A stretch of 64,000 bases of DNA, taken from NCBI GenBank assembly GCA_035530275.1, contig DATKVC010000006.1:1-64000 (forward strand), written 5' to 3'. The notes beneath the pieces were generated by a model, which saw only the letters and a list, made by a program, of their open reading frames with translations, ran no database searches and was not told the origin of the DNA. Positions 43,168 to 53,174 of this stretch are shown here, piece by piece (the stretch's first letter is position 1; each line of letters begins with the position of its first letter). The DNA comes from CAIJMU01 sp035530275. GTDB taxonomy: Bacteria; Spirochaetota; Spirochaetia; Treponematales; Rectinemataceae. Made by a program: the position numbers and the translations under genes.

Positions 43168-45663
43168 CTACGCCCTGAGGAATTTCATCTTGAGCGATGC
43201 CTTGAAGAGCCTTCCCGTTCTCCAGACGTTAGGATCCTCCGTTCTTTCAAAAATACCGAACTCGCGCATTTGCTCGAGGGAACGTCGGACGACAGCCGCG
43301 CTCAAACCTACGGTCCTTATTAGAAACTGTTCCATTTCCGCCATGACGAAGGGCGTCTTTTGACCGGAAAATGCACTTATCCACTGATTGAGTTTTTCCA
43401 CGCGATCTCCCTGGGTAAACTCGCCAAAATCTAGAAGATGTATCAATTCCTGCCGAATTTGGTCGAGATAATCCACCGAGGCCGCCTCGTGTGCTCTAAA
43501 CAGAAGCTGCTGATCCAAGCGACCATTGATCATTGCGCTAGTCCGAAGCTTCTCGGCAGTTTCGTTAAGCCTGCCGAGAAATGAATCAAACACTCGGGGA
43601 TAATACGACGCTCCCTGCGATGAACTATCCGCAAAGTGAAGACGAAGGAAGGTAGTGGTTAGGATATTTGATCTTGACAGGTTATTGGGGAGGATTTGCA
43701 AAAGAATCCGCTCACATTTCTCTGGCGAAAGCGCGCGCTGCCTGATTTCATCGATTGAATCCTTGATGTCTTTGATAGGTTCGGGGAAATTGGCCCTGAA
43801 GAAATCATATTCCGGAATCCGCGACAGGGTGAAATTCAGGATGCTTTGATAGTCCCAATTGAGAACTATCTTCTTTCCTTCGATTTGCTGCTCGATATTC
43901 TGGACCCCGCTTCGGTACGCTAGATCGGCACGCAGGAACAAGATTATCTTCAGGCTATTTCCAAGCCGCTCCTCCGATTGGATGGTTAGCATAAAGTGGA
44001 AAAGAGCCTCGACATATCGATAGATATTCTCATAAGTAAATGCTGTCTCGATGCCGTCCAACAGAAAGGCTCGTGGTCCGCCGCCGGAAAGGCAATCGAG
44101 GGCTTCTTGTCGCATGGCTGGTGCCGACATTCCAGATTGCGCGATTTCTACAAGCGATCGGCGCATATCTTCTCTGGGCGTTTGCTTGTTCCTGAGACCA
44201 GAAACCAGCAAGGCCCACCATAATGTTTCTGGCTCCTCGCCATATTGGTCCCTGGCATTCTGGAACTCGATGCTCGCGGTAGAGAGCCCGACCGCTTGCT
44301 CGCTCGAGCTATCAACAAGGAGGGCTTCGCCAAGACCTTCACTGCAAAGTTGTTTCGCAAGCCGCGTCTTGCCGGTCCCCTTTCGTCCGAACACATAGCG
44401 AACTTCATTGCCAGTCTGCCTGAGTTCTTGCAAGGCAACGGTCTGAATAAGATCTCCCAGATCAAGCGAGCCAATGGGGCTCAGCTTCACGCTGTCCCGC
44501 TGTGGATAGACGTCTATCAACCGCTGGATCTCCACGAGCACGCCTCGGGTGTTGACACCAAGATCATTGATATCTGGCAGAGTATTTGTTCTGAAAGCCT
44601 GGTCGTAGGGCCAAATGATCCAATGATCTTCGATATCGGAAGGATCAAGGGTAGAAAGATCGTCGGCATCACCTTCCTGCGTGGTTGTTCTCGCTTCGAT
44701 GAGCAAATCGAGAAGTTCGTCGACCTGACGGACATTGCGCCGGCGGTAGCTCTCTTCCGTTTCAGTATCGGGCTTGAATGACACAATAATACCCGGGTTG
44801 TCCGCATTGGTTGAGAATATTCCCCTGAACACTTCTTTGGCGCCGCTCCATTGGTCGTCCAGCCTCGCAAAGACCACTACCGGACCTGGGGCGACTTCGA
44901 GCCAGGTAAGCGTAGTCATCGCCATCCCGGAGCGGTGATCAATAAGGATAAGATCGAAACTTTCCCGCTCCGCCCACTCTTTGATGCGTTCAATAGGCTT
45001 TTCAAGAATTCCGGGTAGGAGACTAGTCTGAAGAGTAAAGGCTGCGAAATCGATATCAAAGCCCACGTCTCGATTTCTACAGGCGATCAGGCGCACTTCG
45101 CCTCCTCCTTTCTCGCTGATCACCGGGACTGCCTTGACCATGCTTCCTTTTTGGGCGATGCCGAGTAAAGTCGCGCCCTCACCGGCCGGTCGTACTCCGA
45201 AGATGATGTCGAGGGACGGTGCTTCGATATCCGCGTCGACAAGAAGAACCCGTAAGCCTTCTCGAGCTAAGTGTTGCGCGAGAGCGGCGAGAACCGACGA
45301 ACGGCCTTGACCGCCTTTGTACCCATAAAAGTGCGCAATTTTCGGCATTTCTTTTGGCTGTCCGTGCCGCGCTGCCGGAATTTTAAGGAAGGCTCTTAAC
45401 CAGTGGTCTCCGCGATTCCCCATCGGACTTCCGGAAGCCTCCTCTGGACTGAGAAACTCCAGCGTTAAGAGACAAGCGGCGGCGGTTTTCCGAATATCGG
45501 CGATATTCTCCTGAATGCCTGCCGCGGCAAGGGCTTCTCGCTCATCATCGTCTTTTCCGATAAATGCTGGGGAAACGCAGCGGACATAGGCATAGGGAAA
45601 GCGAAAGGCAAACTCGAGGGTGCCCACGAGTCCTAGCTTGTCGAGAAGGACTTTACCGGTCAT
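43168..45663 (-). CDS. Two-NTPase protein: KGGQGR-variant ParA/MinD-like domain plus second P-loop domain (831 aa)
   Basis: N-terminal region (1-105) unassigned. Next is a ParA/MinD-like domain with YKGGQGRSS at 115-123, where the catalytic GK[ST] of the deviant Walker A is GRS; VLLVDADIEAP (Walker A' Asp) and LILIDHRSG follow. From about 400 a second P-loop ATPase follows with an intact GRKGTGKT (426-433) and FLLDGIETAF Walker B; the last 100 residues look like a winged helix. So the first site has lost its lysine while the second is intact. Overlaps the upstream gene by four bases (ATGA) after AAAGGAG. Its DNA looks more AT-rich than the helicase genes. Function inferred as sensor or switch of the defence system. 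Confidence 0.7.
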   Translation of the reverse strand: MTGKVLLDKLGLVGTLEFAFRFPYAYVRCVSPAFIGKDDDEREALAAAGIQENIADIRKTAAACLLTLEFLSPEEASGSPMGNRGDHWLRAFLKIPAARHGQPKEMPKIAHFYGYKGGQGRSSVLAALAQHLAREGLRVLLVDADIEAPSLDIIFGVRPAGEGATLLGIAQKGSMVKAVPVISEKGGGEVRLIACRNRDVGFDIDFAAFTLQTSLLPGILEKPIERIKEWAERESFDLILIDHRSGMAMTTLTWLEVAPGPVVVFARLDDQWSGAKEVFRGIFSTNADNPGIIVSFKPDTETEESYRRRNVRQVDELLDLLIEARTTTQEGDADDLSTLDPSDIEDHWIIWPYDQAFRTNTLPDINDLGVNTRGVLVEIQRLIDVYPQRDSVKLSPIGSLDLGDLIQTVALQELRQTGNEVRYVFGRKGTGKTRLAKQLCSEGLGEALLVDSSSEQAVGLSTASIEFQNARDQYGEEPETLWWALLVSGLRNKQTPREDMRRSLVEIAQSGMSAPAMRQEALDCLSGGGPRAFLLDGIETAFTYENIYRYVEALFHFMLTIQSEERLGNSLKIILFLRADLAYRSGVQNIEQQIEGKKIVLNWDYQSILNFTLSRIPEYDFFRANFPEPIKDIKDSIDEIRQRALSPEKCERILLQILPNNLSRSNILTTTFLRLHFADSSSQGASYYPRVFDSFLGRLNETAEKLRTSAMINGRLDQQLLFRAHEAASVDYLDQIRQELIHLLDFGEFTQGDRVEKLNQWISAFSGQKTPFVMAEMEQFLIRTVGLSAAVVRRSLEQMREFGIFERTEDPNVWRTGRLFKASLKMKFLRA

Positions 45664-46061
45664 GGAGCGACTCCTTTGGAATCGAGGGCGGTGATGATGT
45701 CGGCGACGGTGGTTTTGAGGGTCTCGAAGGCGCTTATGGGCGATCCGTCCGGGAAGTCCGCATCTACACGAGCATATCTGAGGTCCGGATAGACCCTGGG
45801 GTTGACTGGCGCAGACAGACCGTTACGGATAGTACAGTTCAATGAGGACAAATCAATTCTGAGCCGACCTGCTAGGGCTACCAGTCCCGCATCTCCCAGG
45901 TCGGTCAACATCTGGGGCACATCATGCGCAATTGGGGGCCAGGTAGGAGCGGTATCTTTGAGGCATAATTCTATGGCCACCAGGGAACAGTAAGCGCTCG
46001 CAAGGGGAGAAGCGCATTGAGCGGCGGAAAGAAAGGCCTTTCGGTTCGTCTCATGGGGCAT
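45660..46061 (-). CDS. Small helical protein coupled to the KGGQGR ATPase
   Basis: 133 residues from the ATG at 46061, which lies seven bases after AGGAG; an in-frame ATG six bases earlier is too close to the site. The sequence is mostly helical (AYCSLVAIELCLKD, HDVPQMLTDLGDAGL), an order reminiscent of HEPN-type helical bundles, but no R-x4-6-H motif is visible. I do not recognise the family. It overlaps the 831-residue gene by four bases, so the two probably act together. Confidence 0.5.
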   Translation of the reverse strand: MPHETNRKAFLSAAQCASPLASAYCSLVAIELCLKDTAPTWPPIAHDVPQMLTDLGDAGLVALAGRLRIDLSSLNCTIRNGLSAPVNPRVYPDLRYARVDADFPDGSPISAFETLKTTVADIITALDSKGVAP

Positions 46062-46088
46062 CAACATACTCCTCTCCCTTATTATACA

Positions 46089-49000
46089 TCATACTTGGTC
46101 CTCCCTATCCCAAGCCTCGAGCACCAGCCTCCCCGTCCTGTACTCCCCGAACTCCGCCACCTCCCTGTTCTTGAGCACTCTGAAGGTCTCCGAAGGATAG
46201 TCCTCACCCATTACATCGGCGGGGTCGAGGATGTAGCGCAGCTCGTCGCGCGTGAGGCCGTAGAGCCGAGCGTAGCGGGCGTCGAGCTCGGCGCGAATCT
46301 CCGCTCTCCGTTCAGGATGAAAGGGGAAGGGCGGAAGGATGGTCGGTGAAAACTCCATCTTCTCGAGCTCATCGCTGCCGGCCCCGGAATAGACAATCGA
46401 CTCTCGGTGAATACCTTCTTCCTTCAAGAGGCGCTCGCTCTCCAGTCGCCAGGTCGCGGCATGGTGGGCCTCGAGGAGAAGGAGGCGTCCGGCCCCGTCG
46501 AGGTTATTCCAAATATCCGCTGCCCAGGCTTCAAGGTCGCAGGCGGTGTAGGTGAGTTCGAGGACGCGAGGGAGGATGAAGGAAATATCCGATTGGGAGT
46601 ACTGACTAGGGGGAAGAATGGGTAGCTGCTTATAGATGAAGTAGTTCATATGAGTGCCACCGGCTTTGTGACGGGCAACAAAATCCAAGACTACTGAACC
46701 CAGGTTTGATATAAGCGTCGCGCAAGCGGATGACGCCATTTCTGTCGCAAAAAGCATGAGAGGAAGATTATTCCCCACCCCCGCCCTCGGCATCACGCTC
46801 GCGATGACGGTGCGTTCGTCCGTTGCCCTACAAATATCTCTCCATCCCATAAGCCAGCGCGGGCTTCGTCTTTCCAGGACATCCTCGACAGCTCGGAAGA
46901 ACGCCTCAGGCTCGGCGTACTGCTTGCCGCAAAGCGCATGCAGTTCTCCATCCTCCAGGCAAAGCGACAGTTCTGCTCTTAAGTCCGCGGCATCCTTCGC
47001 GAGCCAGGCCTTGATGAGACCGCGAGGGGCCTTGGCTATACGAGCGATAACCTCGGGCCTGGAGACCCAATACCGCGGGCGCACCGAAAAACCGGGATCG
47101 GCTTTCTCGGCGATCGTCACATCGCGACAGGCTTCCCCCTCGTTCTGGACACCGCTCGCCGCTTCGTAGGTGGCCCAGCGATGGTCGAACTGATGGATCA
47201 TCTTGGCTTCGTAGAGGAGTAGGCAGCCAGGATCAGGTGTATCGTGGAAGAGGCTCGAATCGTTTGACATATGGAACATTGCCTGGAAACTGATTCCCCA
47301 GGGATTCTTGTCACTCTCGCCGGAGGTCTTTGCCTCCTCGATGAGAACCGGGACCTGCCGGTAGATCTTCTTGGTGATCTCCGCGTCCCGAGCCGATCTG
47401 AATACAGGACAGGTGAGGGTGTTGGGATTGAGGAGGGCGAACTCGTCCGAGCGGAGGCTGAAGCGCCTGCGCTCGTCTCCAAGCTGCCTCGTGTCGGTCA
47501 GGAAAAAGGCGAGAGAGGCGATGTTCGCCGCGCCGATGGTAAGAAGGCAAAACCTGTAACTTCTATGCACCGAGGGAAAAATCGCTTTACTATTTTCGAA
47601 ATCGAAGAGAGAGACGAGTTTGCCCTTGGTCGTAATTTGGGCGAAGTAGGACTTGGTGGAATCGTCGGTGGCAATGCCCGATGGCACGATGAAGCCCGCC
47701 CGGCCTTCGCTTTGCCTGAGGCCCAGGATGGTCTCGGCAAAAAGGGCATAAGTATTAACATCCCCAATTCCCGTGAGCGGATAGCGTCCCCCCTCATCGC
47801 CCTTGACGTGGGCAAAGACGCTCGCCGCCTCGGCGGCCTTCCGTGCCCGAATGAACTCGGCGTGCAGATCCTTATCGAATAGGTTCCCGCTCCTGAGCTC
47901 TTCGATGAGCTTCTCGCGTCCGGCCTTGTTTTTCGCGGTTGCGATGCCTGCATGCCGCGCGGCGAAGAACTCCTCCTCCTGGAGCTTGATGCGCTCCCAG
48001 GGCGGGTTCCCGAGCACGCAGTCGAAGCCCCCCTTGGCGAAGACCTCGGGGAATTCCAATCTCCAATGGAAGAAGCGATTTCGCTCGCCGAGATACCTGG
48101 CCAGCGCGTTGACGCCCCGCGAAGCGGGCGATTCGTCGTGGCCCAAGGCGGCCAGAGATAAATCGGCCGTAGTGGGAATGGGGCTCCCTTCGCCCTTGTC
48201 GCAGAAGAACGCTGCCGTGTAGATATCCGAGGCGAGTTTTACGCGCCGGTACTCGGGACTCGAAAGGAGTGACTCGAAGGCGGCGCGCTTGCGACCGATC
48301 GACTCCAGGTCGTCGTTGGGGATGTTGTCGAGCTTCCATTTCAAAGCCACTATGCCGGCCTCGGCGCTCAGGATGGGGCTCTCGAAGAGCTGGCCCTGGC
48401 CGTTCGCCTTCTTCTCGTCCGCGTTGCGCTTCTTGTAGCGCCTCACGACGCTCGCATCGTCTCCCGATAGCGCGACATAGGCCCCGTCGGGAATGCCCGC
48501 CTTGAGCACGTCGAAGTCGAGGACGCCGACCAGGGAGTTGCCGCACCTGATGTGGTGGTCGATAAAGGAGAGGGGTCGGCCCGGTTCGTAGCCCTCGAGC
48601 CAGAGGCTCGTGCGCGCGAGTTCGACCGCCATGGGATTGAGGTCGACGCCATAGAGGCCGTGGGCGATGACCTCGCGAAGGGCGTGTCGGTAGTCGGCCT
48701 CGAGCACGGAGCCGTCCTCGCTTCTCGCCAGGGCAAGTGCCTCCGCGAGCTTTCGCGCCGCGGCGAGGAGGAAGTGGCCCGAGCCGCAGGAAGGATCGAT
48801 CACGGTGATGCCGAGGATGGCCGCCTCCCGCTCCGCGGGCTCCGGGGCCGCCTTGAGCCGCGCCTCGATCACCGGCTCGAGGGCGCTCTTTATGAGTTCC
48901 TGCACGAGGCTGTCGGGGGTGTAGTAGCTTCCGCTTGTCTTGCGCGCGTTGCCCGCCGTCGATCCTTCCTCCCCCTCTATGCCGACAAAGCCGAAGCTCC

Positions 49001-50333
49001 TCGCGGCCAGGTCCAGGGTCGGTACGAGTTCGAGGAGGCTCTCGTACACCGAGCCGAGCTCCTCGGAGTCCATGTTCCTGTAATCCACGACGGTGCGCGC
49101 GTTGCCCGCCACGGCCCAGCGGAGGCTTTCCATGGCGGAGAGGAGGTCGTGATTGGACAGGCCGCAGGCGTCGATCGTGGGGCATTGATCCTGGGCGAAG
49201 AGGCCGCCCAGTGCCGGGAGATCCAGGGCCACCTCACCTTTTCCGAAGGCGCGGAAGAGCACGGCTACGCCTTCCCACTGGTCGCCGTGGCGGTCGTAGC
49301 CCGAACGCCTGAGCGCCTTGTCCCTGAGGCGCCGCAATGAGTAGCCGCGCTCGTAGAGCTCGTGGGAGGCGCGTCGCCCTTCGTCGCCCGGATGGGCATG
49401 CACGAGGCCGCGCTCCTCGATGGTAAAGACGAAGAGGAAGCGGTAGATGAGCCGCAAGAGCTCATGGAAATAATCCTCACGGCTCAGGGAGCCGGAATCG
49501 AGGGCGGCCCGAAGCCTGGCATTGCCCTGTCCCTCGTAGCGGAGGAAGCCGGAGCCGAGGGCCAGGAGGGCGCCGGTCACGCCCGCCTTGAGCCCCTCGC
49601 GCACGCGGGTACCCTGGCTCTCGCCTTCCTGTCGCCAGGTCTCCCATATCGAGCCTCCCTCCTCCGAGTCGGCCCTGCTCGCGTGGAGGATGCGCCAGAG
49701 CATTTGGAACTCGGGAAAGCGCCGTTCGCGCATGATGGTCCCGAGGTCGAACTCGAGATAGGAAGGCCGCGCCATGGCGGGCGAGGAGCGGAGGAGGCGG
49801 ATGCTTTCTCCGTTCGTGACGATGGCCCAGCCCACGGTACCCGAGGCTTCCCTCGAGTCGCCGACTTTGGCATTGAGATATTCCTGGGTCATTTGAAAGG
49901 GGCTCTTCTTGCGGGAGCCCGAACCCTCCACCGAGAACCGGTTCTCGCTCGTGTCGAGGGTAAGTCCGTGACTGCCGATGACCAAGGGGATCTTCCCGAA
50001 CGCGAGGTGGCCGAGGGGAAAGCTGCGGTCGCCCAAGGTGACCGGCGGAATCTTCGAGAGTGCGGTGTAGCCCAGGGCGTCGCGGAAGAGCTCGACGACG
50101 CAGCTTTCCATCTTCTCAGCCTTGGTCTCGTACTGGCTCCAGACGGCCCCGGCTATCTGAAAGGCTCGTCCGTACTCGTCGTTCAGACGCAAGCCTCGCG
50201 GCACGCGATAGTCGGAGATGCCTTGCCTGCTCGCCAGTCCCGCCGCTGCCTTTTCCAGGTAGTCCGCCACGAAGAGAGATCCTTCGAGGCGGAGCGTATC
50301 GAATCCGAGGGCCTTCAGGTTGTTGTGTCGCAT
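46089..50333 (-). CDS. Eco57I/PglX-type N6-adenine DNA methyltransferase (1414 aa)
   Basis: Large adenine methylase of the type found in BREX (PglX), class 1 DISARM (DrmMI) and type IIG systems. Motif I is DPSCGSGHF at 513-521, YGVDLNPMAVELAR follows (562-575), and catalytic motif IV NPPW is at 776-779. SGSYYTPDSLVQEL at 468-480 precedes the catalytic domain. The C-terminal half is the target-recognition part, closing with RLVLEAWD. The N-terminal 450 residues are unassigned, with no clear PD-(D/E)XK motif seen, so it may only protect self DNA. It starts 12 bp after the SNF2 helicase gene. Confidence 0.85.
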   Translation of the reverse strand: MRHNNLKALGFDTLRLEGSLFVADYLEKAAAGLASRQGISDYRVPRGLRLNDEYGRAFQIAGAVWSQYETKAEKMESCVVELFRDALGYTALSKIPPVTLGDRSFPLGHLAFGKIPLVIGSHGLTLDTSENRFSVEGSGSRKKSPFQMTQEYLNAKVGDSREASGTVGWAIVTNGESIRLLRSSPAMARPSYLEFDLGTIMRERRFPEFQMLWRILHASRADSEEGGSIWETWRQEGESQGTRVREGLKAGVTGALLALGSGFLRYEGQGNARLRAALDSGSLSREDYFHELLRLIYRFLFVFTIEERGLVHAHPGDEGRRASHELYERGYSLRRLRDKALRRSGYDRHGDQWEGVAVLFRAFGKGEVALDLPALGGLFAQDQCPTIDACGLSNHDLLSAMESLRWAVAGNARTVVDYRNMDSEELGSVYESLLELVPTLDLAARSFGFVGIEGEEGSTAGNARKTSGSYYTPDSLVQELIKSALEPVIEARLKAAPEPAEREAAILGITVIDPSCGSGHFLLAAARKLAEALALARSEDGSVLEADYRHALREVIAHGLYGVDLNPMAVELARTSLWLEGYEPGRPLSFIDHHIRCGNSLVGVLDFDVLKAGIPDGAYVALSGDDASVVRRYKKRNADEKKANGQGQLFESPILSAEAGIVALKWKLDNIPNDDLESIGRKRAAFESLLSSPEYRRVKLASDIYTAAFFCDKGEGSPIPTTADLSLAALGHDESPASRGVNALARYLGERNRFFHWRLEFPEVFAKGGFDCVLGNPPWERIKLQEEEFFAARHAGIATAKNKAGREKLIEELRSGNLFDKDLHAEFIRARKAAEAASVFAHVKGDEGGRYPLTGIGDVNTYALFAETILGLRQSEGRAGFIVPSGIATDDSTKSYFAQITTKGKLVSLFDFENSKAIFPSVHRSYRFCLLTIGAANIASLAFFLTDTRQLGDERRRFSLRSDEFALLNPNTLTCPVFRSARDAEITKKIYRQVPVLIEEAKTSGESDKNPWGISFQAMFHMSNDSSLFHDTPDPGCLLLYEAKMIHQFDHRWATYEAASGVQNEGEACRDVTIAEKADPGFSVRPRYWVSRPEVIARIAKAPRGLIKAWLAKDAADLRAELSLCLEDGELHALCGKQYAEPEAFFRAVEDVLERRSPRWLMGWRDICRATDERTVIASVMPRAGVGNNLPLMLFATEMASSACATLISNLGSVVLDFVARHKAGGTHMNYFIYKQLPILPPSQYSQSDISFILPRVLELTYTACDLEAWAADIWNNLDGAGRLLLLEAHHAATWRLESERLLKEEGIHRESIVYSGAGSDELEKMEFSPTILPPFPFHPERRAEIRAELDARYARLYGLTRDELRYILDPADVMGEDYPSETFRVLKNREVAEFGEYRTGRLVLEAWDREDQV

Positions 50334-50345
50334 TGTGACATTCCC

Positions 50346-53174
50346 TCAGATTACATTCGGAAGAAGCACATACACGCCGATGAGGTCGACGGGGAGGCAG
50401 GCCGTGGCGCTGTACAGTCCGGTGTCGCCTGCCGCGTCCCGCACGCGGCGATGATCGGCGAGGAGTATCCCGGCGCGTTCCGCCGCCAGCTTCTCGAAGG
50501 TCTCGCGATGCTCGGCGAACCACGCGATACTTTCCACGAGCTCCCGGACCATGACTTCCTTGCCCAGGTTAGCGCTGGGATGGGCGTCGAGAAGCCCCTC
50601 CACATCGGCCTCGGGGAGGAAGCGGGGTTGCTTTCTCCCCTGAATGCCCAGGGCTATCGCCTCCTCCGCCATGAGTTCGCGGCGCTTTCCGGCGCGGACT
50701 ACGTCGAGCTGGTGGCGGAGCCTCAGGAGGAAGATGGTGGTCGTCTCCCGTACCGATGCCGTCTCGAAGACCGCGGCGCGAGAGGCGAGAACTTCCGTTG
50801 CCGCGGCATCGCCGGACAAGGCGCTTTCCAGAACCTGATCGGCGAGGAGGGAGACGATGGGATGGCTTCGGTGGATGAAGGAGGAGCCCGTGTCCGCCGG
50901 ATAGGTGAAGCCCAGGGAAAGCGGTTTTGCGAAGCCTTCCGCGGCCATGCGTTCCTTGAGAGAGAGCGGAAGCTGGGCAGGCAGGAAACGGAAGCTCTCC
51001 TTTCCTAGAGCTTCGAGGGGCGCCTTGAGCCTGATGAGCGCGGCTTCCACGAAGCGTCGTACTTCGTTGGCCTCGCCGAGAGCGCTTGCCTGCTTGTTCC
51101 ACTCGGGCATCACGTCCTCGGGCCTGAGCCTGCGCTGGGCGAAGACCGTGCGGTTTGCCTTGGCCCTTTGCATGGCGTCCTCCCAGGCGCTCTCCATAGG
51201 CTTGAGATCGACCGCCGCGAGAGCCTCCCCGAAGTCGAAGGCTTGCTGGCCTCCGCCTCCGCTCCGATCGCGAGTTTTCATGAGGGCTGCCTTGACGAGG
51301 GCCTGTTGTATCCGTTTCCCATCCTCCGGCATGGGGACGAGGACGCCGAGCTCTTCCCTGATCGCCTGCGCTTTGCGGAGTATGACATCGAGGATGAAGC
51401 CGTCGACGGGATTATCCTGGCCGTAGATAATCGCGCACCTGACTTCTCGCGACTTCTGCCCGAAACGGTCGACCCGTCCCTCCCGCTGCTCGTGCCTGGT
51501 CGGATTCCACGCGAGGTCGTAGTGGACGACGGCGTTGAAGCCGTGCTGGAGGTTGATGCCTTCCGAAAGGCAATCGGTGGCTATGAGGATGGGCCGCTTC
51601 GATTGGATGAGGAGATCGATCCGCTCTTCGCGTTCCTCGGGGCCGAGCTCGCCGGTAATCACGTCGACCGTATGATCCCCAAGCCGTTTCCTGATCTGCT
51701 CGCCGACGTAGCCGGCCGTCGCGATGTAGCGGCAGAATACGACAGGTCGCCAGTCCTTGCCTTTTTCACGGGAGAGCGATTCGAGGTGGGCGACGAGGGC
51801 CGCGAGCTTCGGGTCTCCCTCGGTTCCGCGAAGGTGGTCGGCCTCGGCGATGAGTCCTTCGAGAAGGCTCGCGTCCCCGATGCCGGCGGGCGGCTCCTGG
51901 TCGTTCGAACCGAGTTCGTCCGCGCTTCCGTCGCCGATGCGTTCCTCGTCCGCCAGGGCGGCGAGTTCCTCCGCCGTTCCCTCGAGGCGTGCCGTAAGGG
52001 CTCGATGGGCGGCGGCGGGCGATGAGGCGGCGCAGCGCAAGAGGGCAAGTGTCGCGTACCACATCATCCGCGCGCCTTCGCCCTTTTCGCGTTCGGCTTC
52101 GGTCGCGAGACCCAGACAATAGGCGCGCACCGACTCGAAGAATTTCCCCCAATCGCCGGACAGGGTATACGTTATCTCTTTGACCATTCGGCGAGGAAAG
52201 ACGCTCGAGTCCTTCCACTCGTCGATGTCCTTGCGTCTTCTCTGGACGAAATGCCGCGCGAGCCTCTGGCGCAAGGGGTCGTCGGCCCGGACGGAGCTTC
52301 CGGCGAGCGTGGAGAACTCGGGATCGAGAAGGCCCAGGAGATTATGGAAGGCTACATCGTCGCCCGAATGCGGCGTCGCGGTGAGCATGATGAGGTGCCG
52401 GTCGGGGTCGGCGACGAGGCTTCGAAGGAGCTCGTAGCGCCTCTGACGATTCTGTCCGGCGATGGTGCAGGTGTGCGCCTCGTCCACGACCACGAGTTCG
52501 GGGGCGCTCGAAAGGAAATAGTTCTTGTGAACTTCGCTCTTGATGTAGTCGAGGCTCATGACGAGGGCCGGGAAGTGTTCGAAGAGCGAGAGCCCGCGGG
52601 GAACCAAACTCTCGAGTCGCCGTACGCTGGAGGCCGTGAGCCCCACGGCAGGCAGGTGAAAACGCTCCGAGAGTTCGCCGACCCACTGGTCGACGAGGTG
52701 AGGAGGGCAGAGCACGGCGAAGCGCGTGATCTCCCCCCGGTCGAGGAGCTCTCGCACGATGAGGGCCGCCTCGATGGTCTTGCCGATGCCGACATCGTCG
52801 GCGATGAGGAGCCGCACCGTCTTCTGCTTGAGCGCCATGAGGAGGGGGACGAGCTGATAGGCCCGCGGTTCAACGGCTATCCTTCCGAAGCTCCGGAAGG
52901 GTCCCGCCGCCGCACGCAGCTTCAGCTTGAGCGCGTCGCGCAAGAGAAGCGCAGAATCGTAGGCGCCAGGTTTCGTGGCGTCGGGTAGCGGAAAGGTCGC
53001 CGCCTCGATCGGACTTGCCTCGAGTTCGGGGAGGATCACCTGGATATCGGAGTCGGCGCCCCCCAGTGGACGCAGATAGAGCGCTTCGCCGACGGCATAG
53101 ACGGAGGGCTGCACGACCCATTCCCGCCCGCGCGCGCGGACGAGTGTTCCGGGAGTGAAGGAGCGAGCGTTCAT
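50346..53174 (-). CDS. SNF2-family helicase (DrmD-like), 942 aa
   Basis: A superfamily 2 SNF2-type translocase. Walker A is ADDVGIGKT (126-134), Walker B VVDEAHTC (229-236), motif III LTATPHSG, and motif VI HEQREGRVDRFGQKS. This is the ancient HepA/RapA-like branch that also includes DISARM DrmD. ATG at 53174 overlaps the previous stop (ATGA), giving 942 residues; an upstream frame exists but lies inside the DUF1998 helicase gene. It should use ATP to move on DNA, probably remodelling or loading partners during phage defence. Confidence 0.87.
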   Translation of the reverse strand: MNARSFTPGTLVRARGREWVVQPSVYAVGEALYLRPLGGADSDIQVILPELEASPIEAATFPLPDATKPGAYDSALLLRDALKLKLRAAAGPFRSFGRIAVEPRAYQLVPLLMALKQKTVRLLIADDVGIGKTIEAALIVRELLDRGEITRFAVLCPPHLVDQWVGELSERFHLPAVGLTASSVRRLESLVPRGLSLFEHFPALVMSLDYIKSEVHKNYFLSSAPELVVVDEAHTCTIAGQNRQRRYELLRSLVADPDRHLIMLTATPHSGDDVAFHNLLGLLDPEFSTLAGSSVRADDPLRQRLARHFVQRRRKDIDEWKDSSVFPRRMVKEITYTLSGDWGKFFESVRAYCLGLATEAEREKGEGARMMWYATLALLRCAASSPAAAHRALTARLEGTAEELAALADEERIGDGSADELGSNDQEPPAGIGDASLLEGLIAEADHLRGTEGDPKLAALVAHLESLSREKGKDWRPVVFCRYIATAGYVGEQIRKRLGDHTVDVITGELGPEEREERIDLLIQSKRPILIATDCLSEGINLQHGFNAVVHYDLAWNPTRHEQREGRVDRFGQKSREVRCAIIYGQDNPVDGFILDVILRKAQAIREELGVLVPMPEDGKRIQQALVKAALMKTRDRSGGGGQQAFDFGEALAAVDLKPMESAWEDAMQRAKANRTVFAQRRLRPEDVMPEWNKQASALGEANEVRRFVEAALIRLKAPLEALGKESFRFLPAQLPLSLKERMAAEGFAKPLSLGFTYPADTGSSFIHRSHPIVSLLADQVLESALSGDAAATEVLASRAAVFETASVRETTTIFLLRLRHQLDVVRAGKRRELMAEEAIALGIQGRKQPRFLPEADVEGLLDAHPSANLGKEVMVRELVESIAWFAEHRETFEKLAAERAGILLADHRRVRDAAGDTGLYSATACLPVDLIGVYVLLPNVI

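Noticed and set aside
43168..45663. Plasmid partition protein ParA
   Set aside because: The Walker A has lost its lysine, a second ATPase domain is fused, and no ParB or centromere-like array is present in the operon.
46089..50333. BREX system based on the PglX-like methylase
   Set aside because: No PglZ phosphatase, BrxA/B/C or Lon-like gene is present; the methylase is shared by several system types.
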